DNA of 6,650 bases. Origin: Bacteroidales bacterium. GTDB lineage: Bacteria; Bacteroidota; Bacteroidia; Bacteroidales; ML635J-15. Within the stretch, counting starts at the first letter, position 1, and each line of letters begins with the position of its first letter. Of the stretch, positions 1 to 5,986 are shown piece by piece. The position numbers were made by a program, and so were the translations under genes. The stretch lies in contig JAQVPT010000206.1 in assembly GCA_028701945.1 (NCBI GenBank), positions 1-6,650 of the forward strand, given 5' to 3'. The notes beneath the pieces are model-generated. The model saw only the letters and a program-made list of their open reading frames with translations, had not been told where the DNA came from and searched no databases.

Positions 1-150
1 GATTTTAAAGGAATAAAAATGCATGCAATTGATGCAGAATTTAAAACCAATGTGTTTTTACCAAATTATTTAGGATTAGGCAAAGGCGTGAGTATTGGGT
101 TTGGAGTAGTTGAAGAAAAACGAAATAATAATCTTAGCAATGGAGAATAA
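1..150 (+). CDS. cas6: CRISPR-associated endoribonuclease Cas6, C-terminal end (partial)
   Basis: The first frame is open from the window edge to a TAA at 148-150, giving 49 visible codons. The visible protein holds a segment reading TNVFLPNYLGLGKGVSIGFG (visible residues 16-35). A glycine-rich loop of this form at the extreme C-terminus, followed by a short charged tail (VVEEKRNNNLSNGE), is typical of Cas6 RAMP-fold proteins, which cut pre-crRNA within the repeat. The position directly before cas10 fits, because Cas6 is the usual processing enzyme for type III-A systems and is not part of the Csm complex. The catalytic residues are upstream of the window and cannot be checked. Its last 11 bases overlap the start of cas10. 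The reading as Cas6 rests on one motif and context; another RAMP protein with a C-terminal G-loop is the alternative. Confidence 0.75.
   Translation, partial: DFKGIKMHAIDAEFKTNVFLPNYLGLGKGVSIGFGVVEEKRNNNLSNGE
140..150 (+). other. Stop/start overlap joining cas6 to cas10
   Basis: The cas10 ATG at 140 lies 11 bases before the end of cas6, giving ATGGAGAATAA, in which the final TAA is the cas6 stop. No purine-rich ribosome site precedes it. Out-of-frame overlaps of this kind usually mean that the second gene is translated by ribosomes finishing the first. The same 11-base geometry recurs at csm3/csm4. Coupling is inferred, not shown. Confidence 0.6.
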
Positions 151-2782
151 TAATTTACGTGAAAAGATTTTTCTTGCAGCTTTACTGCATGATATAGGAA
201 AGTTTTACCAGAGATCTGATGATGGCTTTTCCGACAAGTATAATAGCCTTTCAGGTTATTCAAAGAGGATGGCAGAAGATATATGCCCTTTAAATGATAA
301 AGGAAGATTTGGTTATCAACATGTTGTTTGGACTAACGAGTTCTTTGAAATAACAAAAACTATTCTTAAAAGAATTCCAGAAATTAGTGAAAATGTTTTT
401 GAGGTCTCAAACGAGGATAATATTGCAAATTTGGCTTGTAATCATCATCGACCAAAGAGTATTTTACAAAGTATTATTACAATGGCGGATTGGTGGAGTG
501 CTGGAATTGACAGAAGAAGTGAAAGTACATTGGAAAAAGATGAAACAGATACTAAAGATTCAAAGATAAGTTGGGGCAAAACACGATATAAAGATATTCC
601 ACTTTATTCAATCTTTAATTCTATAAAGATAAGAGGTATGCAAAATGATAAAAAACTTGCTTTCCCTTTGAAACCGATTGATATTTCAAAAGAATGTTTC
701 CCTAAAGAAATTAATGTTAAAGAAGATGGCGTTTCGCAAAAGAAATATAAGATTTTATGGGATAATTTTATGAGTGAATTTAAAAACTTGCCAAGCGATT
801 CAATTAATGGTTTTACTGAAAGTTTAATCTACCTTCTAAAAAAACATACATGGTGCATACCATCTAATACTATGGATATGGCTAATGTTAGTTTATTCGA
901 CCATCTTAAAACCACCGCTGCTTTTGCAGATTGTATTTACACATATTATAAAGAGAATAATACAGATTTTAATTGGAATAATTCTGATAATAGATTAACT
1001 CTAAATGACAAAAAATATCCTGTGATACTTTTAGGTGGAGATATTTCAGGAATTCAGAAATTTATTTACAATATTGCTTCACGTAAAGCTGCAACCAGTC
1101 TTAAAGGACGTTCTTTTTATCTACAATTATTAATTGATTCGATTGTACAGAGAATAATTTCTCATGAGAAAATTAAAGCAAGTATTGGACATGTTGTTTA
1201 TTCATCAGGTGGCAAATTTTATATGCTACTCCCCAATACGGCAGACGTGAAAAATGCAGTTGCAGAAATAAATAATGAGATAGAAAAAGAGCTTTGGAAA
1301 GAACATAAAGGGAAGCTCGTTTTTAACTTGGATTATATTCCTTTTGCATACCGGACTAAAGAAAGGGAAATTGATTTTGAAGGAGTTCCAGAAAAGAAAA
1401 AAGATTTAGGAGCATTATGGAAAGCATTGGCAAATAAGCTAACTGAAAAGAAAAATCAGAAATTTAAGTCTTTGTTACTTAATGATTATAATCGTTTTTT
1501 TGATGTCCAAAACACTGGAGGAAAGGTAAATATTTGTTGCATAACAGGTGAGGAATCACCAAATCTTGAAATTCATGATAAAAGTGACAAAAATAATGTT
1601 AAGTATATTAGTAAAAGTGCAAAAGAGCAAGAAAAACTCGGTAATACCTTAAAGGATGTTGATTATTTAATCACATTTAAAGGTGATGAGCAAAACTCAA
1701 ATTATTTATCGAACCAGCTAAAACACAATACTTCATTGTTTGGTGTTGCCAATTATCTATTTGATCAAATAGAACTTACCAAAAATGATGCAGATTTTAG
1801 AAAAATAACATCGGCTGATGTAAGTAGAGTAAAACGTATTAATGATACGAGTTTTTTGGCAGCACCTTTTAAAGGTAAGCAAGTGAGTTACGGTTTCCAA
1901 TTTTATGGTGGTAACAAACAAGCTCAAAATACAGATGGATCTAATAAAACGTTTGAAGATTTAACCAAACATACAAATGATGAAACTTATTTGGGAATTT
2001 TAAGAATGGATGTTGATGGCTTAGGAGAAATTTTCATTAATGGAATAGCTGAAACCGACAAAAGTTTTTCGGCTTATGCGACCTTATCGTCAAATTTAGA
2101 TTGGTTTTTTAGTGGATATTTAAATACAATAAGAGAAAAATATAGCGATAACATAAATATACTTTATTCTGGTGGTGATGATGTTTTTGCTGTTGGACGA
2201 TGGGATTCGTTAATTTCTTTTGCTGAAGATATTCGTTCTGAATTTAAAAGATTTGTTGGACGAGATGATTTAAGTATTTCTGCTGGAATTACGATAGTAA
2301 ATAATAAATTTCCAATTGCAAAAGCTGCTGAATTGGCTGGTCAGGCTGAGCATTTAGCAAAAATGTTTGAATCTGCAGAATTGGGGAATAAAAACGCAAT
2401 AAGTTTTCTTGGAAATACTATTTCATGGAATAAAGAATTTGCTGTTGTTAAATCAAAAAAAGATGAGTTTGTTAATTTAATAAAAAACTCTGGGATGTCA
2501 AAGGGGATTTTGCATAGAATTATGATATTTGCCGAAATTCAAGCTGATAATAAAAAAAACAAAGGGAAAACAGATTTTGTTCCCGATTTAAGCTACCACT
2601 GGAATGCAGCCTATTATTTAAAACGATTTATGGAGAATAAAGATGATGTCGTAAAAGATTTTTGTAAAACACTCCAGCCAGATATGTATAATGATAAAAC
2701 ACTTGAGTTAATTGCTCTTGCTGCTCGCTGGGCAGAACTGCAATTAAAGTTAGACGATAAAAAAAATGTTGAGAATGAATAA
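140..2782 (+). CDS. cas10: Type III-A CRISPR-Cas protein Cas10/Csm1 (HD nuclease and cyclic oligoadenylate synthase)
   Basis: This is the large signature subunit of the Csm complex. I chose the ATG at 140 (880 residues) over a TTG at 110, because it gives a short N-terminus (MENNNLREKIFLAALLHDIGKF) leading straight into the HD domain. That domain shows H17-D18 in LLHDIGK and H102-H103 in ACNHHRP, the metal ligands of the single-strand DNase. The first palm domain begins near GGDISGIQKF (299-308). The second palm carries MDVDGLG (D624, D626) and the active-site loop YSGGDDVF with G678-G679-D680-D681, so cyclic oligoadenylate synthesis should be intact. A helical C-terminal domain follows, the region that contacts the small subunits in this family. 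The protein is longer than the roughly 760-residue streptococcal and staphylococcal Csm1. The inter-palm region has a CC pair (466-467) but no CxxC pairs, so the four-cysteine zinc ribbon of many Cas10 proteins is not evident. It overlaps cas6 by 11 bp and the downstream nuclease gene by 8 bp. Confidence 0.97.
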   Translation: MENNNLREKIFLAALLHDIGKFYQRSDDGFSDKYNSLSGYSKRMAEDICPLNDKGRFGYQHVVWTNEFFEITKTILKRIPEISENVFEVSNEDNIANLACNHHRPKSILQSIITMADWWSAGIDRRSESTLEKDETDTKDSKISWGKTRYKDIPLYSIFNSIKIRGMQNDKKLAFPLKPIDISKECFPKEINVKEDGVSQKKYKILWDNFMSEFKNLPSDSINGFTESLIYLLKKHTWCIPSNTMDMANVSLFDHLKTTAAFADCIYTYYKENNTDFNWNNSDNRLTLNDKKYPVILLGGDISGIQKFIYNIASRKAATSLKGRSFYLQLLIDSIVQRIISHEKIKASIGHVVYSSGGKFYMLLPNTADVKNAVAEINNEIEKELWKEHKGKLVFNLDYIPFAYRTKEREIDFEGVPEKKKDLGALWKALANKLTEKKNQKFKSLLLNDYNRFFDVQNTGGKVNICCITGEESPNLEIHDKSDKNNVKYISKSAKEQEKLGNTLKDVDYLITFKGDEQNSNYLSNQLKHNTSLFGVANYLFDQIELTKNDADFRKITSADVSRVKRINDTSFLAAPFKGKQVSYGFQFYGGNKQAQNTDGSNKTFEDLTKHTNDETYLGILRMDVDGLGEIFINGIAETDKSFSAYATLSSNLDWFFSGYLNTIREKYSDNINILYSGGDDVFAVGRWDSLISFAEDIRSEFKRFVGRDDLSISAGITIVNNKFPIAKAAELAGQAEHLAKMFESAELGNKNAISFLGNTISWNKEFAVVKSKKDEFVNLIKNSGMSKGILHRIMIFAEIQADNKKNKGKTDFVPDLSYHWNAAYYLKRFMENKDDVVKDFCKTLQPDMYNDKTLELIALAARWAELQLKLDDKKNVENE
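2775..2782 (+). other. Stop/start overlap joining cas10 to the DUF1016 nuclease gene
   Basis: The bases ATGAATAA contain the nuclease start codon and the cas10 stop (TAA at 2780-2782) in different frames. An alternative upstream ATG at 2766 would lengthen the overlap to 17 bp. Either way, there is no room for a promoter directly before the nuclease gene except inside cas10, which argues that it is read from the csm operon transcript and probably translated by coupling. Confidence 0.6.
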
Positions 2783-3905
2783 CAACGATTTACTAAAAGA
2801 TATTCGGTCTATAATACTTGATGCTCGAAAGTATGTGTCGAGTAAAGTTAACTATGCTCAGATTATTTCAAATTGGATGGTTGGAATGCGAATTGTTGTT
2901 GACGAGCAAGGAGGGGATTATACTGCTGAGTATGGTAAGAAGCAAATTCAGTATTTGTCCGAAAATCTTGCGAATGAGTTTGGTACAGGATATTCAAGTA
3001 CTAACTTGTGGTATTTCAGACAGTTTTATCTGCAATATCCAATTCCTCACGCAGTGAGTGGAGAATTGAATGACAGGATTCCTAAGATTATCCACGCAGC
3101 GAGTGGAGAATCTAACTCTACATTTTACATAGAAAAATATATTTCTTCAATTGGCGACCAAAAGCATCCTTTAAATGAAATCATTAAGATGAATTTAAAC
3201 TGGACACATCACAGAATATTGCTAAAAATTGATAATCCTGAAATTAGAAAGTTTTATTTAAACGAAGCAAACGAAAATAACTGGGGAACTCGTGCTTTGC
3301 AAAGGCAAGTAAATTCACTTTATTATGAAAGATTATTGTCATCCCAGAATAAGAATTTGGTTAAAGCAGAAGCACAGGAAAAGACGAAATCTTTGGTTCC
3401 AGAAGATATTTTGAAAGATCCCATGGTATTGGAATTTCTCCAATTAAAAAATAATAAAACATATCTCGAATCAGAATTTGAACAGGCTCTTTTGGATCAT
3501 TTAAGTGAGTTTTTACTTGAATTAGGGAAAGGATTTGCATTTGTTGCACGACAAAAACGTATAAGAACTGAAACAAAAGAATATGCTGTAGATTTGGTGT
3601 TTTATAACTATCTGCTTAAATGTTTTGTCCTTATTGATTTAAAAACTCGTGAGTTACAACATGGAGATATTGGACAAATAGATATGTATGTAAGATATTT
3701 TGAGGATAAAATTAAAAGTGCAGATGATAATCCGACTATAGGAATAATTATGGCAACAGAAAAAGATGAAACTGTAATAAAATATTCAGTATTAAATGAA
3801 AGTAAACAGTTATTTGCCACAAAATATAAACTTTTTATGCCAAGTATTGAAGAGCTAAAGAACGAAATTGAAAAATCAAAACTAAATTATAAACTTAAAA
3901 ATTAA
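2775..3905 (+). CDS. DUF1016/YhcG-family PD-(D/E)XK nuclease inside the csm operon
   Basis: This 376-residue protein is not a standard Csm subunit. The N-terminal half resembles the DUF1016 N-terminal domain: a WMVGMRIV segment near the start, then a run ending NLWYFRQFYLQYP, and after an apparent insertion the typical LNWTHHRILL (from residue 140) and NNWGTRALQRQV blocks. The C-terminal half is a PD-(D/E)XK nuclease domain: VDLVFY with D273, then VLIDLKTREL with D288 and K290 forming the DxK pair, then GQIDMYVRYF. All core catalytic positions appear present. I see no CARF or SAVED sensor, no HEPN motif, signal peptide or membrane segment. An in-frame repeat lies at residues 92-113. DUF1016 proteins are often met near restriction-modification genes and in defence regions, but their biochemical role is poorly defined. 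I chose the ATG at 2775 because it makes a compact 8-bp overlap with cas10; an in-frame ATG at 2766 would add MLR. The tight packing implies co-expression with the Csm complex. A role in interference is inference; it could also be a passenger defence gene. Confidence 0.9.
   Translation: MNNNDLLKDIRSIILDARKYVSSKVNYAQIISNWMVGMRIVVDEQGGDYTAEYGKKQIQYLSENLANEFGTGYSSTNLWYFRQFYLQYPIPHAVSGELNDRIPKIIHAASGESNSTFYIEKYISSIGDQKHPLNEIIKMNLNWTHHRILLKIDNPEIRKFYLNEANENNWGTRALQRQVNSLYYERLLSSQNKNLVKAEAQEKTKSLVPEDILKDPMVLEFLQLKNNKTYLESEFEQALLDHLSEFLLELGKGFAFVARQKRIRTETKEYAVDLVFYNYLLKCFVLIDLKTRELQHGDIGQIDMYVRYFEDKIKSADDNPTIGIIMATEKDETVIKYSVLNESKQLFATKYKLFMPSIEELKNEIEKSKLNYKLKN
3048..3111 (+). repeat. In-frame 19-bp near-identical direct repeat inside the DUF1016 nuclease gene
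   Basis: CACGCAGTGAGTGGAGAAT at 3048-3066 recurs as CACGCAGCGAGTGGAGAAT at 3093-3111, with one mismatch and an offset of exactly 45 bp (15 codons). The copies encode HAVSGEL (residues 92-98) and HAASGES (107-113). Each copy also sits on a short inverted repeat: CTCAC/GTGAG around the first and TCCAC/GTGGA around the second. The pair lies in an extra segment between the FYLQYP and LNWTHH blocks of the DUF1016 domain, and the reading frame is kept. Confidence 0.8.
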
Positions 3906-3909
3906 AATT

Positions 3910-4317
3910 ATGGGAAATTGGACAAAAATGATTCCTGAAAAAGAAATAACGGATAAAATCACAAAAACTACAGTTGATTTTGCTGAAGATTTCGGAAAAC
4001 ATCTTGGAACAGATGATAAAGATGGTCATAAAACCTTAAGAGCGAAATTAACAACATCGCAACTCAGAAAATTCTTTGGTGAAGTTAAACGACAACAAAT
4101 GATTGGATACAATGAAACTGATTTTATTTTATTAAAACCTAAACTTGCTTACGCAGTGGGTAGGGCAACAGGAAGTAACCCTAAAATAAATGATTTTTAT
4201 AATGTTATTACAGATGCTATTGATAAAGTTAAAACAGAAAAACATTTTAAAAATTTTATTAAAATATTTGAAGCAATTGTAGCTTATCATAAAGCTGCTG
4301 AGGAAAGTAAAAATTAA
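3910..4317 (+). CDS. csm2: Type III-A CRISPR-Cas small subunit Csm2 (Cas11 family)
   Basis: This 135-residue, mostly helical, charged protein matches Csm2 in size, position and motifs. The marks are KLTTSQLRKFFGEV (46-59), the family's conserved TTSQ/KxR helix; a LLKPKLAYAVGR segment (74-85), which in Csm2 proteins follows the variable loop; and a C-terminal helix FKNFIKIFEAIVAYHK (113-128). In the Csm complex several Csm2 copies stack along the Csm3 backbone and line the crRNA-target RNA duplex; they have no catalytic activity of their own. The start follows the nuclease gene stop after 4 bp, in an A/T stretch without a Shine-Dalgarno sequence. In most III-A operons csm2 directly follows cas10; here a nuclease gene separates them. 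Csm2 diverges fast, so the motifs and the place between cas10 and csm3 carry the call together. Confidence 0.92.
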   Translation: MGNWTKMIPEKEITDKITKTTVDFAEDFGKHLGTDDKDGHKTLRAKLTTSQLRKFFGEVKRQQMIGYNETDFILLKPKLAYAVGRATGSNPKINDFYNVITDAIDKVKTEKHFKNFIKIFEAIVAYHKAAEESKN

Positions 4318-4333
4318 ATTTAAATATATAGAT

Positions 4334-4993
4334 ATGAAAACATTAATAAAGAAAATAAAAGTCAGTGCAAAATTGAGGCTTGAAACAGGGCTTCATATAG
4401 GTGGCAGTAAAGATAATGTTGAAATTGGAGGTATAGATACCCCGGTGATAAAAATAGCCACACGAAAAAATCAACCATATATTCCAGGAAGTTCTTTAAA
4501 AGGCAAAATCAGAAGTTTACTTGAACAAATTAATGGTAAGGAATTATGTGGAGATGATAATATTAATGATTTATTCGGATTTACAAAAGGGAATAACAAT
4601 TCGCAAGGTTCAAAAATAATTGTAAGAGATTCATATTTAGATGAAACATCAATTGAACTACTTAAAAATGCATCTGATAATTTAGATATGCCTTATACTG
4701 AAAATAAATTTGAGAATACAATTGATAGAGTTAAGGGGGTTACAAAAAAGGGCGGAATTAGACAAATTGAACGCATCCCCGCAGGAGTAACATTTGATGT
4801 AGAGTTTATTATCAATGTGTGGGATAACGAAGAAGATGGCAAAAAATCTTTGGATTTACTAAAAAAAGGAATAGCCGCTTTAGAAAATGATTATTTAGGA
4901 GGTAGTGGTTCTCGTGGATATGGACAAGTTAAATTCTCTGAATTAAAAACTGAGGATATTTATTTTGATAAATATTTTGAAAATGAAAACTAA
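4334..4993 (+). CDS. csm3: Type III-A CRISPR-Cas backbone RAMP protein Csm3 (target RNA nuclease)
   Basis: This 219-residue Cas7-family protein forms the filament of the Csm complex. It holds the crRNA and cuts bound target RNA at 6-nt intervals. Visible family marks are LETGLHIGGS near the N-terminus; GGIDTPV, with D35 at the position of the catalytic aspartate known from other Csm3 proteins; PGSSLKGKIRSLLE (from residue 51), the RNA-binding helix start; RVKGVTKKGGIRQIERIPAG in the thumb region; and the glycine-rich loop GGSGSRGYGQV (from 189). Length is normal for the family and nothing is missing, so RNA cleavage should be intact. The start lies 16 bp after csm2, the largest gap in this operon, behind a pure A/T run (AAATTTAAATATATAGAT). 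The last 11 bp overlap csm4. Confidence 0.97.
   Translation: MKTLIKKIKVSAKLRLETGLHIGGSKDNVEIGGIDTPVIKIATRKNQPYIPGSSLKGKIRSLLEQINGKELCGDDNINDLFGFTKGNNNSQGSKIIVRDSYLDETSIELLKNASDNLDMPYTENKFENTIDRVKGVTKKGGIRQIERIPAGVTFDVEFIINVWDNEEDGKKSLDLLKKGIAALENDYLGGSGSRGYGQVKFSELKTEDIYFDKYFENEN
4983..4993 (+). other. Stop/start overlap joining csm3 to csm4
   Basis: ATGAAAACTAA combines the csm4 start (4983) and the csm3 stop (4991-4993) with 11 bases of overlap, the same geometry as cas6/cas10. No ribosome site is visible in the last bases of csm3. Coupled translation of the two subunits is a reasonable inference. Confidence 0.6.
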
Positions 4994-5978
4994 GTTTACA
5001 ATTTACAAACTTCATTTTACCACACCCTTGCACTTGGGCGATGAACGAGATGATTATAGTATAAGTTTAAAAACATTTCAGTCTGATGCTATGTATGCAG
5101 CTCTTACTTCGTGTTTGGCAAAACTTGGTAAAGAAATTCCAGCAGATGGAGATTTAGGCTTTACTATTAGCAGTCTTTTTCCATTTTATCAAAAAGATAA
5201 AGATGCTAATGCAGTATATTTCTTTCCTAAATTATTAAAGCAAAAACTACCAGATCTAAAAGACCTTAGCAAAGCCAAAGCAGTTAAAAAAGTCTCTTGG
5301 CTTGATACCAATTACTTTGAGAAGTTAATTATTGGAACGGTGCTTTTTGAAAACGATCAGGAAATTGGACATATACAAGGTAATTTTGTAAGTTCTACAG
5401 TAATTGATGAGAATTTTATATCTTCTCAAGTTTCCCCACGAGTAACTGTGTCAAGAGATTACACTGAAGATGCAAAACCATTTTATATGGATAGAGTTTT
5501 TTTTAAAGATTATTCTGGTTTGTATTTTATTGTAGAAGGTGAAACAAAATTATTAGAAGGAGCTTTAAATGTATTGAAAGACGAAGGCATTGGTACTGAC
5601 AGAAATGTAGGGAATGGCTTTTTTGAATTCAAAAAAGATGAAATTGAACTTGATTTGCCGAAAAGTGATTTTGTAACTAATCTATCAATGTTTTGTCCAG
5701 AATCAGAGCAGCAATTAAAACAAATGCTTGATAGCGATGATATTGCTTATGATTTTACTAAACGTGGTGGATGGATAACTACAAACCCTCACAATTCAAT
5801 TCGAAAGAATAGCATAAATATGTTTTTGCCTGCATCAGTTTTTAAAGCAGAAAAAAACATTTCTGAAATTCTAATAAAAGGGGAAATTTTAGATTTAAAA
5901 CCAAAGGCTGACCTAGGTATTAAACATCCGATTTGGCGAAATGGAGAATCTATTTTTATTCCAGTAATTATAAAATAA
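4983..5978 (+). CDS. csm4: Type III-A CRISPR-Cas RAMP protein Csm4 (crRNA 5'-handle binding)
   Basis: This 331-residue Cas5-group RAMP protein sits at the foot of the Csm complex. There it binds the 5' handle of the crRNA and contacts Cas10. I chose the ATG at 4983 over a TTG at 4965, because MKTKFTIYKLHFTTPLHLGD gives the usual short first strand and an N-terminal L-H-x-G motif. The family's S-D-x-M/L-x-A-A-L helix is visible just after (FQSDAMYAALTSCLAKLG). VSRDYTEDAKPFYMDRVFF is a mid-protein block seen in Csm4. The glycine-rich loop GIGTDRNVGNGFFEF starts at residue 202. The rest (about 217-331) is a second, poorly conserved half ending in a hydrophobic strand. No catalytic role is known for the family. 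It overlaps csm3 by 11 bp and is followed by csm5 after 8 bp. Confidence 0.94.
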   Translation: MKTKFTIYKLHFTTPLHLGDERDDYSISLKTFQSDAMYAALTSCLAKLGKEIPADGDLGFTISSLFPFYQKDKDANAVYFFPKLLKQKLPDLKDLSKAKAVKKVSWLDTNYFEKLIIGTVLFENDQEIGHIQGNFVSSTVIDENFISSQVSPRVTVSRDYTEDAKPFYMDRVFFKDYSGLYFIVEGETKLLEGALNVLKDEGIGTDRNVGNGFFEFKKDEIELDLPKSDFVTNLSMFCPESEQQLKQMLDSDDIAYDFTKRGGWITTNPHNSIRKNSINMFLPASVFKAEKNISEILIKGEILDLKPKADLGIKHPIWRNGESIFIPVIIK

Positions 5979-5986
5979 AGTGTAAA

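Noticed and set aside
110..142. TTG at 110 as the cas10 start
   Set aside because: It adds ten residues (MKKNEIIILA) not expected before the HD domain and lengthens the overlap with cas6; the ATG at 140 fits better.
66..263. Open frame on the minus strand across the cas6/cas10 junction
   Set aside because: It is antisense to two well-supported coding frames, resembles no known family, and is only 65 codons long.
387..569. Second forward open frame inside cas10
   Set aside because: It lies wholly within the HD-domain coding region, including the HH motif, in another frame; it is a by-product of AT-rich coding sequence.
2818..3057. Second forward open frame inside the nuclease gene
   Set aside because: The DUF1016 frame has clear family motifs across the same bases; the alternative translation has none.
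3048..3111. The 19-bp repeat as the start of a CRISPR array
   Set aside because: There are only two copies, 26 bp apart, in frame inside a protein-coding gene; repeat length and context do not match an array.
3361..3820. Two minus-strand open frames under the nuclease domain
   Set aside because: Both oppose the conserved PD-(D/E)XK coding region and have no recognisable motifs or start context.
4965..4985. TTG at 4965 as the csm4 start
   Set aside because: The in-frame ATG at 4983 gives the usual Csm4 N-terminus and the same 11-bp overlap geometry as cas6/cas10.
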